Positions 27,943-36,863 of a stretch of DNA of 64,000 nt are shown piece after piece. Source of the DNA: Streptomyces sp. RPT161 (GTDB lineage: Bacteria; Actinomycetota; Actinomycetes; Streptomycetales; Streptomycetaceae); the NCBI RefSeq assembly GCF_027533845.1, contig NZ_JAPZVN010000003.1, forward strand, positions 558,001 through 622,000. Reading direction: 5' to 3'. The notes below the pieces were generated by a model that saw only the letters and a list, made by a program, of their open reading frames with translations, had not been told where the DNA came from and did no database searches. The position numbers were made by a program, and so were the translations under genes. Each line of letters begins with the position of its first letter. Positions within the stretch are counted from its first letter, which is position 1.

Positions 27943-29106
27943 ATGAGGCAGATGTCGTCCCCCCGGATCATCCAGCGTTGGCTGCACTGGCCGATCATGG
28001 TCCGCGGTGCCATGGCGGGCACCCTGCTGGCGATCCTGCTGTGGGAGGAGGGGGGACTGCTCAGCGGCCACCCCTCGGGCGCGCACCTCGCGGTGTGGAT
28101 CGCCGGGGTACTGGTGAGCCTGTGCCTGTTGCCGTGGGGTCCGCTGGCGGTGCGGGCCGGGGTCGCGGCCGGGGTCTCCTGGACCGCGACCGTGGTGCTG
28201 CTGTGGTACGGCAGCCATGTGGTGGTCTGGGGGCTGACCGAGACACTGGTGCTGCTCGTGCTGCTGGTGCAGGTGCTGCGCCGGGTTCCGGTACGGGCCG
28301 CGGTCCTGGTGGGGGCGGCGCTGGCGGCAGGGGCGGTGGCGGCGCCGGTGCGCGACGCGCAGTCGAACAACGTGGCCGCCATCTCGTACGCGGTCATCGT
28401 GGCCGGGGCCGCCGCACTCGGGCTGTACCTACGCGCGTGGGACGTGGAGCTGGAGCGGTCGCAGACCGCGGCGCGGAACGCGGAACGGCTCGAACTGGCC
28501 GGGGAACTCCACGACTTCGTGGCACACAACGTCACCGCGATCACGGTGCTGGCTCGCGCCAGCGAGCAACTCGCCGTCGACAACCCGTCGATCGCGGCAT
28601 CGCTGCGGGACATCGAACTCGCGGGAGGAGAGGCGATGACCTCGTCCCGTCGGATGCTGAGGGTGCTGCGGGCCGAGCGCCCGCAACGCCAGCCGCTGGC
28701 CGATCTGGAGAAGATCGAGGACCTGGCGCACGCGTTCCGGCTGCCCTCGGCCGAGCCCGGCGCGGTGCGGCCCGCGGTGAGCCTCACCGTCGACCCGCGG
28801 TTCTACTCGGGACTCGCCCCGGACCTGGCCACCACGGTGCACCGGATCGTGCAGGAGGCGCTGGCCAACGTGGCCAAGCACAGCCCGCGGGCCACCACGG
28901 TACGGATCGCGCTGCGCTGCGACGGGGGCCGGTTGCACGTTTCCGTCCGCAACGACGGTCACCGCCCGCGCAGGGCGGCCGAGGACACCGGTGGCCTCGG
29001 CCTGGTCAGCCTCTCCGAACGGGCCGACGCGATCGGGGGCTCGCTCATCGCCGGACCGCTGCCCGACGGAGGGTGGGAGGTCCTGGCAGTGCTTCCGGCG
29101 GAATGA
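27943..29106 (+). CDS. Orphan sensor histidine kinase (HisKA_3 / NarL-type)
   Basis: The 387-residue kinase has four to five membrane segments in the first 165 residues and little extracellular domain. The HisKA_3 phosphoacceptor region is LELAGELHDFVAHNVTAI. The ATPase domain has the N-box HRIVQEALANVAKHSP, a G-box GGLGLVSLSERA and ends DGGWEVLAVLPAE. Such kinases pair with NarL/LuxR-type response regulators, but neither neighbour encodes one (a membrane protein lies upstream, a convergent LacI gene downstream). The partner must be elsewhere. The membrane-embedded sensor suggests it reads a membrane or antibiotic stress signal. ATG 27943 was chosen; ATG 27952 is possible. Confidence 0.85.
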   Translation: MRQMSSPRIIQRWLHWPIMVRGAMAGTLLAILLWEEGGLLSGHPSGAHLAVWIAGVLVSLCLLPWGPLAVRAGVAAGVSWTATVVLLWYGSHVVVWGLTETLVLLVLLVQVLRRVPVRAAVLVGAALAAGAVAAPVRDAQSNNVAAISYAVIVAGAAALGLYLRAWDVELERSQTAARNAERLELAGELHDFVAHNVTAITVLARASEQLAVDNPSIAASLRDIELAGGEAMTSSRRMLRVLRAERPQRQPLADLEKIEDLAHAFRLPSAEPGAVRPAVSLTVDPRFYSGLAPDLATTVHRIVQEALANVAKHSPRATTVRIALRCDGGRLHVSVRNDGHRPRRAAEDTGGLGLVSLSERADAIGGSLIAGPLPDGGWEVLAVLPAE

Positions 29107-29173
29107 GGCAGGGCCCGGGGGCGATGGGGGCTTGCCCCAAAAAGGCTGGAGCGCCGCATCGGTGGGCCACCAC

Positions 29174-29223
29174 GGCGGTGGGGTCCGCCGGTGCCGAAAC
29201 CACCGCGACCCGGACCCACCGCC
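29174..29223. terminator. Convergent terminator
   Basis: GGCGGTGGGGTCCG (29174-29187) pairs with CGGACCCACCGCC (29211-29223), leaving one bulged G. It lies between the histidine kinase stop and the LacI gene stop and can serve both strands. A smaller TGGGG/CCCCA hairpin is at 29125-29139. Confidence 0.65.
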
Positions 29224-29225
29224 CG

Positions 29226-30278
29226 CTAGCGCGCGTCCCGCACCGTGCTGCCCCGCGGCGTCAACCGCGGCCGCTCGTCCAGGACGTGGACCGCGGACCC
29301 ACCGTCGAGCAGCGCGAGCAGCGCCGTGGCCGCGCGGCGGCCGAACGCGCTGGTGTCCCGGACCAGGGCGGTCAGCCCTGGATGCGTACTGCGGCACAGT
29401 ACGGAGTCGTCCCACGCCACGATCGCCAGATCGCCCGGTACCGCGAGCCCTCGCTCGGCGGCGACCGCCAGACCGGCCACCGCCATCACGTCGTTGTCGT
29501 AGACGATCGCGGTCGGCGGGCGCTCCCCCGCCAGTACCGCACGGGTCGCCGCCGCGCCCTCGGTGTCCGAGTAGTCGGTGCTCACCGAGCGGACCTCGGT
29601 CAGCCCGCGAGCGTTCGCCGCCGCGCGCAGCGAGTGCGTTCGCCGCTGGGTGTGGGCGAGTTCGGGCAGCCCCGCGATGTGCACGATACGGCGGTGCCCG
29701 AGCTGGAAGAGGTGGTCCACGATGGACGCCATCGCCCCGGCGTCGTCCGTGCGCAGCTGGGAGATGGCCGGGTACTCCACCGCGCCGTCCGACAGCGCCG
29801 GCTCCAGGCCGCCGATGATGACCGCGGGCAGCCCCAGCGAGTCCAGCAGCCCCGGCCGTGGGTCGTCATGGCGTGGGTCCACCACCAGCAGTCCGTCCAC
29901 CCGGTGCTCGGCCCACCAGCGCCGGTACACCTCGCACTCCGCCGCCACGTCCTCCACCACCTGGAACAACAGGCCCAACCGCCGTTCCGCCAGCACCTCC
30001 TGAACGCCGGAGACCAGCCGCAGGAAGAACGATTCCACCCCGAGGGTGCGCGCCGGCCGGGCCAGCACCAGCCCCACGGTGGCCGCGCCCTCCCCGGACA
30101 GCGCCCGCGCCGCCGTACTGGGTTGCCAGCCCAGTTGCTCGGCCACCCGCCGCACCCGCTCCCGGGTGGCCGGTGAGACGCCGGGCCGGTCGTTGAGCGC
30201 GAACGAGACGGCGCTCTCGGAGACACCGGCCCGGCGCGCTATGTCCTTCATCGTGGGTCGGCGGGCGGGTCGGCGCAC
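29226..30278 (-). CDS. LacI-family repressor of the glycan operon
   Basis: The 350-residue regulator has an N-terminal helix-turn-helix (TMKDIARRAGVSESAVSFAL, hinge YQPS-equivalent GWQPSTAARALSG) and a periplasmic-binding-like effector domain ending with SAFGRRAATALLALLDGG. GTG 30278 has GAGAGG upstream. It is divergent from a sugar-ABC operon, with two near-identical LacI palindromes in the gap, so autorepression and repression of the operon are likely. The effector would be an imported mannose- or GlcNAc-containing oligosaccharide. That inference comes from the operon's glycosidases, not from the effector domain. Confidence 0.92.
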   Translation of the reverse strand: MRRPARRPTMKDIARRAGVSESAVSFALNDRPGVSPATRERVRRVAEQLGWQPSTAARALSGEGAATVGLVLARPARTLGVESFFLRLVSGVQEVLAERRLGLLFQVVEDVAAECEVYRRWWAEHRVDGLLVVDPRHDDPRPGLLDSLGLPAVIIGGLEPALSDGAVEYPAISQLRTDDAGAMASIVDHLFQLGHRRIVHIAGLPELAHTQRRTHSLRAAANARGLTEVRSVSTDYSDTEGAAATRAVLAGERPPTAIVYDNDVMAVAGLAVAAERGLAVPGDLAIVAWDDSVLCRSTHPGLTALVRDTSAFGRRAATALLALLDGGSAVHVLDERPRLTPRGSTVRDAR

Positions 30279-30343
30279 GGTCAGGCCTCTCAGGATCGTT
30301 GAACGCTGCGCACCGCGACCGGCCGATCAGTCCGCCCGTAGGG

Positions 30344-30381
30344 CTAAAGCGCTTGAGCAACTCCATGCTAAAGCGCATTAG
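30344..30381. promoter_or_regulatory. Tandem LacI operators
   Basis: CTAAAGCGCTTGAG (30344-30357) and CTAAAGCGCATTAG (30368-30381) each match the symmetric form CTAAAGCGCTTTAG with one mismatch. Their centres are 24 bp apart. They lie in the divergent gap between the LacI gene and the ABC operon, just before a possible -35 (TTGACT). Confidence 0.8.
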
Positions 30382-30468
30382 TTCATGACGGAAGTATTGA
30401 CTGCGCCCGCTCGCCGGGTGCACCTTCGTGACCGCCACTCCCGGCCCGACCGAAGGAGTTCACCGGCC

Positions 30469-31773
30469 ATGCCCATATCCCGTGGAACCCTGCCCCGTAA
30501 GGCGGTTGGCGCCGCCGTGCCAGTGGTCCTGGCCGCCCTCACGCTCACCGCCTGCGGGGGAGGCGGCGGCGGAACAAGCGCGGACGGGAAGGTCGCGGGC
30601 GACATCAGCTTCCAGACCTGGAATCTGCGGGCCAACTACAAGGACTACTTCAACGGCCTCATCGCGCAGTTCGAGAAGGAGTACCCGGACGTACGGGTGA
30701 AGTGGATCGACCAGCCCGCCGACCACTACGCGGACAAACTCAGCGCCGACGCGGCGGGCGGCACCATGCCGGACGTCGTCAACGTCTCCCCCGACCTGGC
30801 CTATCCGCTGGCGAGGGCCGGGGTGTTGACGAACCTGGACAAGGAACCGGCGAGCGCCAAGTACCGGGGCGAGTACACCCCGGAAGCCTGGCAGGCCAAC
30901 GAGATGCCGGGGCTGAACGGCGGTTACGCCTTCCCCTGGTACCTCAACACCGGGCCGCTGTTCTACAACAAGGCGTTGTTCGCGCAGGCCGGTCTCGACC
31001 CCGACAGACCCCCGAAGACCTATGACGAGTTGTTCGCCGACGCCGACGCGATGGCCAGGCACTCCGGCGGGAAGGTCGCCACCCTCGCCGCCACTCCGGC
31101 CATCGAGGACTTCGGACGCTACGGCGTGCGCCTGATGAACGCGGACGCCTCCGAGTTCACCTACAACGAGCCCAAGGGCGTGGAACTGCTCAACAGATAC
31201 AAGCAGCTCTACACCAGCGGAGGACTCGACTCGACGGCGCTCACCAACGGCCCGGAGGAGTCCGGTCAGAAGTTCCTGGAGCAGAAGGTCGCGATGAATC
31301 CCGGCAGCGCGCACGACCTGAGCAATTTCAAGGAGAACGCGCCCACCCTCTACAAGAACCTGGGAATCACCGACGCGCCCAACAACACCGGCCACCCGAA
31401 CATGTACGTAATGGGCCTGGGAATAAGCAGCACCAGTCGGCACAAGGCCGCCGCCATCGCGTTCGCCCATTTCGTCACCGACAAGCGGAACCAGGAGTCC
31501 TTCGCCCACAAGGTGGCGATATTCCCGTCGACGAAGGGCTCGTTGGACGAGCCGTACTGGACCAGGGACGACGGCACCGACGAGGGCCGGGTGCGGGTGG
31601 CGGCCGCGAGGATGCTCAAGGGCGCGGTCAACTACACCCCGGTGGTGATGAGCGACGAGATGAAGACCGTCCTGCAGAACCAGGTGGCCCTCGCGCTACA
31701 GGGCAAGAAGTCGCCGAAGCAGGCGCTGGACGACGCCGTCGCGCAGAGCGACAGACTGCTCAAGCAGAGCTGA
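30469..31773 (+). CDS. Sugar ABC transporter substrate-binding lipoprotein
   Basis: The 434-residue extracellular solute-binding protein (family 1) has lipoprotein signal ending ALTLTACGGG, so it is tethered outside the membrane. A typical early segment is VRVKWIDQPADHYADKL, with GGTMPDVVNVSPDLAYPLA and FPWYLNTGPLFYNKALF. ATG 30469 has GAAGGAG upstream. An upstream in-frame start at 30385 was rejected because it would bury the signal. It is the first gene of the ABC-glycosidase operon. The substrate is probably an oligosaccharide released from N-glycans. No ATPase is encoded nearby, so a shared MsiK-type ATPase is likely. Confidence 0.92.
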   Translation: MPISRGTLPRKAVGAAVPVVLAALTLTACGGGGGGTSADGKVAGDISFQTWNLRANYKDYFNGLIAQFEKEYPDVRVKWIDQPADHYADKLSADAAGGTMPDVVNVSPDLAYPLARAGVLTNLDKEPASAKYRGEYTPEAWQANEMPGLNGGYAFPWYLNTGPLFYNKALFAQAGLDPDRPPKTYDELFADADAMARHSGGKVATLAATPAIEDFGRYGVRLMNADASEFTYNEPKGVELLNRYKQLYTSGGLDSTALTNGPEESGQKFLEQKVAMNPGSAHDLSNFKENAPTLYKNLGITDAPNNTGHPNMYVMGLGISSTSRHKAAAIAFAHFVTDKRNQESFAHKVAIFPSTKGSLDEPYWTRDDGTDEGRVRVAAARMLKGAVNYTPVVMSDEMKTVLQNQVALALQGKKSPKQALDDAVAQSDRLLKQS

Positions 31774-31783
31774 GGCGCCCGAC

Positions 31784-32674
31784 ATGCGCCAGTCACGAGG
31801 GGCCGCCACCCATTGGGCCGCCAGCCCCTGGCTCTTCCTGCTGCCCGGCCTGGCCGTCATCGCGGTGTTCAACCTGTACCCGTTCCTGGCCACCGTCTGG
31901 CAGTCCTTCACCGACGCGCGAACCCTGCTGCCGGGCCACTGGGTCGGGCTGCGCAACTTCCAGGACATGCTGCACGACGACCAGTTCTGGACCGCGCTGC
32001 GCAACAGCGCCCTGTACGTGGCGCTCGTGGTGCCCTGCACGGTGCTGCTGCCGCTGCTGCTCGCCCTGCTGGTCCAGCCGCGCGTGCGCTTCGTCGGCTT
32101 CTTCCGCGCCGCGTTCTACACCCCGGTGGTGGCCTCGGTCGTGGTGGTGGCGCTGATCTGGAACTGGATGCTCGACGACCGGGGGCTGATCAACGGCATC
32201 CTGCACGCCCTCGGCGCCGGGCCGGTCCCGTTCCTGGGCAACGGTTGGCTGCTGCTGTTCAGCGCCATGGCGCTGACGGTGTGGAAGGGCCTCGGCTACT
32301 ACATGATCATTTATCTCGCGGCGCTCGCCAACGTGCCCCGGGAGCTGCACGAGGCGGCCTCGGTCGACGGCGCCGGAGCGGTGCGCCGGTTCCTCAGCAT
32401 CACGGTGCCGTCGGTGCGCTCCACCATGGTGCTGGTCGGCGCGCTGTCATCGGTGGCCGCCTTCAAGGTGTTCTCCGAGGTCTTCTTGATGGCCGGTCCC
32501 ACCGGTGGCCCGGCCGGGCAGGACACCACGCTGGTGATGCTGGTGGAGCGCACCGGCACCGGGCTGTCCGGACGGGTCGGCTACGCCTCGGCGCTCTCCC
32601 TGGTGGTGTTCGTCATCACCCTGGTCCTGATGCTGCTGGTGCTGCGCGCCGGTCGAGGGGAGGGCGAGCGGTGA
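31784..32674 (+). CDS. Sugar ABC transporter permease (MalF type)
   Basis: The 296-residue protein has six hydrophobic segments. The family EAA loop is seen as NVPRELHEAASVDGAGAVRR near residue 190, which contacts the ATPase. The first segment is WLFLLPGLAVIAVFNLYPFL. It starts 10 bp after the binding-protein stop and its own stop overlaps the next gene (GTGA), so the two permeases are coupled and form the membrane heterodimer. Confidence 0.92.
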   Translation: MRQSRGAATHWAASPWLFLLPGLAVIAVFNLYPFLATVWQSFTDARTLLPGHWVGLRNFQDMLHDDQFWTALRNSALYVALVVPCTVLLPLLLALLVQPRVRFVGFFRAAFYTPVVASVVVVALIWNWMLDDRGLINGILHALGAGPVPFLGNGWLLLFSAMALTVWKGLGYYMIIYLAALANVPRELHEAASVDGAGAVRRFLSITVPSVRSTMVLVGALSSVAAFKVFSEVFLMAGPTGGPAGQDTTLVMLVERTGTGLSGRVGYASALSLVVFVITLVLMLLVLRAGRGEGER

Positions 32675-33501
32675 GGGCTTCCCGGATCTGGGGCCGCGCC
32701 CTGCGCTACGCGGTGCTGCTGGCGGTACTGGTGATCACCGTCGGACCGTTTCTTTGGCAGCTGTCCACATCGCTCAAAGGGCGCACCGAGGACATCTACA
32801 CCTTTCCGCCGCGGCTGCTGCCACGGCAGCCGACTCTGGGGAACTACAAGGGTGTCGCGGACATCATCCCGGTCTGGGACTACGCGCTCAACTCGCTGAC
32901 GGTCGCCGTGACGAACGTGGTGACCAATCTGGTCGGCGCCTCGCTCGCCGGATACGCGCTGGCCCGCCTGCGCTTCCGGGGCCGCAGGGCCGCCGCGCTG
33001 GCCTTCGTGCTGGCGCTGCTGGTGCCGTTGGAGAGCGTCGTCGTCGCCCAGTTCACGCTGATGCGCCAACTCGACCTGAACAACACGCTAATAGCGGTGG
33101 TGCTCCCCGGCTGTGTCGGCGCGATGAACGTGCTGCTGATGCGCAACGCGTTCGGTCAGCTGCCGTACGAGACCGAGGAGGCGGCGGTCATCGACGGCGC
33201 CAACGTCTGGCAGCGGTTCGTCCGGATCGCGCTGCCCTCGGTCAAGGGCACGCTGGCGGTGGTCGCGATCTTCTCCTTCATGGGTTCGTGGGACGACTTC
33301 CTGTGGCCGTTGATCGTGCTCTCCGACTCCTCGAAGTTCACGCTCACGGTCGGACTGAACTATCTGCATGGCACGTTCTCCAACAACCAACGGCTGGTCG
33401 CGGCCGGGACGATCATCGCCGTCGCGCCGCTGATCGCGATGTTCGCCTGCCTCCAGCGGTACTTCTTCCGCGGTGTCGGCGAGGGCGCCGTCAAGGGCTG
33501 A
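32671..33501 (+). CDS. Sugar ABC transporter permease (MalG type)
   Basis: The 276-residue protein has six membrane segments and the EAA motif LPYETEEAAVIDGANVWQRF. The GTG start at 32671 overlaps the previous stop by four bases and follows GAGGGGAGGG. A longer open frame upstream is a shadow of the first permease. It pairs with the MalF-type permease for import and is followed after 41 bp by the cytoplasmic glycosidase. Confidence 0.92.
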   Translation: MRASRIWGRALRYAVLLAVLVITVGPFLWQLSTSLKGRTEDIYTFPPRLLPRQPTLGNYKGVADIIPVWDYALNSLTVAVTNVVTNLVGASLAGYALARLRFRGRRAAALAFVLALLVPLESVVVAQFTLMRQLDLNNTLIAVVLPGCVGAMNVLLMRNAFGQLPYETEEAAVIDGANVWQRFVRIALPSVKGTLAVVAIFSFMGSWDDFLWPLIVLSDSSKFTLTVGLNYLHGTFSNNQRLVAAGTIIAVAPLIAMFACLQRYFFRGVGEGAVKG

Positions 33502-33542
33502 CCCGCACCGCCACCTGGCCTCGAACCGAGGAGGACCCCGCT

Positions 33543-34805
33543 ATGAGCTCTGTGCGCTTCGGTGTCAACTACACGCCAACGCACGGCTGGTTCCACCACT
33601 GGCTGGACTTCGATCTGGACGAGGTCCACGCCGATCTCGACTCCATCGGACGGCTCGGCCTGGACCACATCCGGGTCTTCCCGGTGTGGCCGGTCTTCCA
33701 GCCCAACCGCGCGCTGATCAGGCCGCGCGCCGTGGAGCAGTTGGTGCGGCTGGTCGACACGGCGGCGGAACACGGCCTCGACGTCAACGTCGACGGGCTG
33801 CAAGGGCATCTGTCCAGCTTCGACTTCGTCCCGTCGTGGACCACCACCTGGCACCGCCGCAACCTGTTCACCGACCCCGCGGTGGCTGAGGGCCAGGCCG
33901 AGTACCTGCGCACGCTGGCCGAGGCGCTCGCCGACCGGCCCAACTTCCTCGGCATGACCGTCGGAAACGAGATCAACCAGTTCTCCGCCGCGCCCCACCC
34001 GGACCCCGATCCGGTCACCCATGAGCAGGCTGCCGACTGGCTGCGCCGGATGCTCGACGCCTGCGAGCGGGGCGCGCCGGGCCGCTGCCATCTGCACGCC
34101 AGCTACGACGCCGCCTGGTACCACGACGGCCATCCGTTCACCCCCGCCCACTCGGCCCGGCTGGGCGCCATGACCGCCGTGCACTCCTGGGTGTTCAACG
34201 GCACCGCGCAGCGGCACGGCGCCACCGGCGCCGCCACCGAGCAGCACGCGGCCTATCTCGTCGAGCTGTCCAAGGCCTGGGCCGACCGCCCGGACCGCCC
34301 GGTGTGGCTCCAGGAGGTCGGTGCGCCCGCCCCGCACATCCCGCCCGAGCGCGCCGCCGCCTTCACCGAGGCCACGGTCGCCAACGCGCTGGACTGCTCG
34401 GGCGTTTGGGGCGTGACGTGGTGGTGCTCGCACGACGTGGACCGGGCCCTGGCCGACTTCCCGGAGCTGGAGTACGGGCTCGGGCTGCTCACCAACGACC
34501 GCGAGGTCAAGCCCGCGGGTCGGGCGATCGCCCGGATCGTACGGGAGCAGCGGGGCCGCGAGCACCAACCGCCGCCGCGGCACATCGCGTTGGTGCTCGA
34601 CGTGGACGACGCGTACGGCGCGCCCGACCGGTCCGGGTGCGCGCCGGGCGGCGAGTACTTCGAGGCGTGGATGCGACTGGCCGCACAGGGCCTGCGCCCG
34701 GCCGTCGTACTGGCCGAACGGGCCGCGGACGCCCGGCACTTGGCGGACCGCGGCATCACCGAGGTCGTCACCGTATCGCAGACCCTCAAGGGGGCAGGCC
34801 GATGA
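33543..34805 (+). CDS. GH5-type glycosidase, probable GH5_18 beta-mannosidase
   Basis: The 420-residue TIM-barrel hydrolase lacks a signal peptide and so is cytoplasmic. The clan GH-A catalytic pair is visible: acid/base E143 in VGNEINQF and nucleophile E258 in WLQEVGAP, preceded by NYTPTHGWFHHW. Gene context (ABC importer, GH85, GH38) matches bifidobacterial N-glycan loci, where a GH5_18 beta-mannosidase cleaves Man-beta-1,4-GlcNAc, the core left after alpha-mannosidase trimming. GH5_18 membership is inferred from length, motif pattern and context. GAGGAGG precedes ATG 33543. The stop overlaps the GH85 start (ATGA). Confidence 0.82.
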   Translation: MSSVRFGVNYTPTHGWFHHWLDFDLDEVHADLDSIGRLGLDHIRVFPVWPVFQPNRALIRPRAVEQLVRLVDTAAEHGLDVNVDGLQGHLSSFDFVPSWTTTWHRRNLFTDPAVAEGQAEYLRTLAEALADRPNFLGMTVGNEINQFSAAPHPDPDPVTHEQAADWLRRMLDACERGAPGRCHLHASYDAAWYHDGHPFTPAHSARLGAMTAVHSWVFNGTAQRHGATGAATEQHAAYLVELSKAWADRPDRPVWLQEVGAPAPHIPPERAAAFTEATVANALDCSGVWGVTWWCSHDVDRALADFPELEYGLGLLTNDREVKPAGRAIARIVREQRGREHQPPPRHIALVLDVDDAYGAPDRSGCAPGGEYFEAWMRLAAQGLRPAVVLAERAADARHLADRGITEVVTVSQTLKGAGR

Positions 34806-36838
34806 ACCGGTATCCGATACCCCGCCGCGCCGTCCTGCTGGCCGGGGCCGCGCTCGCCGTGCCCCGGGCCTCGGCTTCCGCGGCCACCGCGGGCGCCACG
34901 CTCCAGCAGCCGTACGCCTCCTACTGGTTCCCCGACTCGCTGCCGTCCGGCACCCCGCAGCCCGGGGTGGTGTGGCGCAGCCTGAAGGAGTGGGATCCGC
35001 GCACCGACCCCGATGTGCCGTTCAACACGTCGTCGGTGCCGCTCGCCCCGCGGTTCGCTCCCCCGCCGCCGAACTCCACGGCGCACACCGGCCAGGCCCG
35101 GATCAGCGCACTGGCCGCGTTCGACCACACCTCGGGCAATCCCGCACAGGGCTCGCCCACCGCCGACTACTACGCGCTGACCCAGTGGGCCTACCTGGAC
35201 GAGCTGGTGTTCTGGGGCGGCTCCTCCGGCGAGGGCCTGATCCTGGCCCCCAACGCTCCGGTGATCGACGCCGCGCACCGAAACGGCGTCCCGGTACTGG
35301 GCACGGTCTTCCTGCCGCCGGTGGCGTACGGCGGCGATCTGCGCTGGACCCGCGACCTGGTGCGCCGCGACGCCTCGGGGGCGTTCCCGCTGGCCGACCA
35401 GATGGCGCTGGTCTGCGCGACGTACGGGTTCGACGGCTGGTTCGTCAACGCGGAGACCGACGGGGGCGATGCGGCGCTCGCCGCCGACATGCGGGACTTC
35501 GTCGCCCGGCTGCGGTCCAGGGGCCTTCGGGTGACCTGGTACGACGCGATGACCGACACCGGGCAGGTCAACTGGCAGAACCAACTGGACGCCGCCAACC
35601 AGGAGTTCTTCACCGCCGCGGACACGATCTTCCTCAACTTCGACTGGGACCGCGCGGGCCTCGCCTCCTCGGCCCACGCCGCGGAGCGCCTCGGCCGCGA
35701 GCGCTACGCGGTGCGGGCTGGGGTGGACGTGGAGTCGGACGGCTGGGACACCCAGGTGGACTGGGAGGCGGTGGTGCCCACGACGGGTCCCGCCGTGCTG
35801 TCCTACGGGTTCTACCGGCCGGAGTGGACGTGGACCAGCCTGCCGCAGGACCAGCGCAGCCCCGCCGCCTTCCATGACCGCGACGACCGCTTCTGGTCCG
35901 GCCAGCGCCTGGACCCCACGGCACCGGGCGGCACCAGCGGCTGGCGGCCACCCGCCTCGGCCGTCGGCGACCGCTCCACGGTGACCGGGCTGCCGTTCGC
36001 CACCAGCTTCAACACCGGCCACGGCCTTGGCTGGTACGAGAACGGCATCCGGCTGTCGGACGCCCCGTGGAACCATCTGGGCCTACAGGACCGGCTGCCC
36101 GCCCGCCGCTGGGTGGTCCGCAGCGCCGCCGCCCGCCCGGCGGTCGGCTTCGACTTCGCCACCGCATGGCGCGGTGGCAGCAGCCTGCTGGTCGGCGGTG
36201 CGCTGGGGGCGGCCAGTACGGTGGAGCTCTACTCGGTGCGGCTGCCGGTGTCCAAGGACACCGTGGTCGACCTCGTGCACCGCTCGGAAGCCCAATCCGG
36301 CGGCGTGGTCGTGGAGTTGGCGGTCGCGCTGGCCGATCCGGCGGCCGGTGCGCCGTATCCGTTCCGGTACCTGCCGGTGGGCACGCTGCGCGCGGGCGGC
36401 CAGGGCTGGACCAGCACCACGCTGCGCCTCGGCCGGGTGCTCGGCGCCGGGCACACCGTGCACGCGCTGGGCGTCCGGCTCACCGGCCAGGGCGGCGCGG
36501 TGCGCTGGCGGCTGGGGTCGCTCGCCGTACACGACGCGGCGGCCGGCGCGCCGTCCCGACCGGGGACGCCGCAGATCACCGCCGCGCTGCGGGGCATCGA
36601 CGGGACGGCCGCGCTACGGCTGGCCTGGGGGCGGTCGGCCGGGCCGGTCCGGCACTACGAGGTGCACCAGGCGCTGCCCGGCGGCGGCCGGAGGTTCCTC
36701 GGCGGTACCTGCCAACTCGCCACCTACCTGCTGGAACTGCGCCGGGAGGGGGGAGAGCCGGCGACCCGGATCGAAGTGCGGGCGGTCGGCGAGCTGTTCG
36801 ACGCCTCCGCACCCGCCAGCACCCAGTTCACCTGGTAA
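34802..36838 (+). CDS. Secreted GH85 endo-beta-N-acetylglucosaminidase
   Basis: The 678-residue protein has a twin-arginine signal (IPRRAVLLAGAALAVPRASASA) and a GH85 catalytic barrel. The family active site is FDGWFVNAETDG, with N216 and E218 corresponding to the Asn that orients the oxazoline intermediate and the acid/base Glu. The later part (about 400-678) resembles beta-sandwich and fibronectin-like domains. GH85 enzymes cut the chitobiose core of N-glycans between the two GlcNAc residues. This extracellular step releases Man(n)GlcNAc for the ABC importer. The start overlaps the upstream glycosidase stop by four bases. Confidence 0.9.
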   Translation: MNRYPIPRRAVLLAGAALAVPRASASAATAGATLQQPYASYWFPDSLPSGTPQPGVVWRSLKEWDPRTDPDVPFNTSSVPLAPRFAPPPPNSTAHTGQARISALAAFDHTSGNPAQGSPTADYYALTQWAYLDELVFWGGSSGEGLILAPNAPVIDAAHRNGVPVLGTVFLPPVAYGGDLRWTRDLVRRDASGAFPLADQMALVCATYGFDGWFVNAETDGGDAALAADMRDFVARLRSRGLRVTWYDAMTDTGQVNWQNQLDAANQEFFTAADTIFLNFDWDRAGLASSAHAAERLGRERYAVRAGVDVESDGWDTQVDWEAVVPTTGPAVLSYGFYRPEWTWTSLPQDQRSPAAFHDRDDRFWSGQRLDPTAPGGTSGWRPPASAVGDRSTVTGLPFATSFNTGHGLGWYENGIRLSDAPWNHLGLQDRLPARRWVVRSAAARPAVGFDFATAWRGGSSLLVGGALGAASTVELYSVRLPVSKDTVVDLVHRSEAQSGGVVVELAVALADPAAGAPYPFRYLPVGTLRAGGQGWTSTTLRLGRVLGAGHTVHALGVRLTGQGGAVRWRLGSLAVHDAAAGAPSRPGTPQITAALRGIDGTAALRLAWGRSAGPVRHYEVHQALPGGGRRFLGGTCQLATYLLELRREGGEPATRIEVRAVGELFDASAPASTQFTW

Positions 36839-36863
36839 CCCGAACCCGTAGGGAGCCCCCGGT

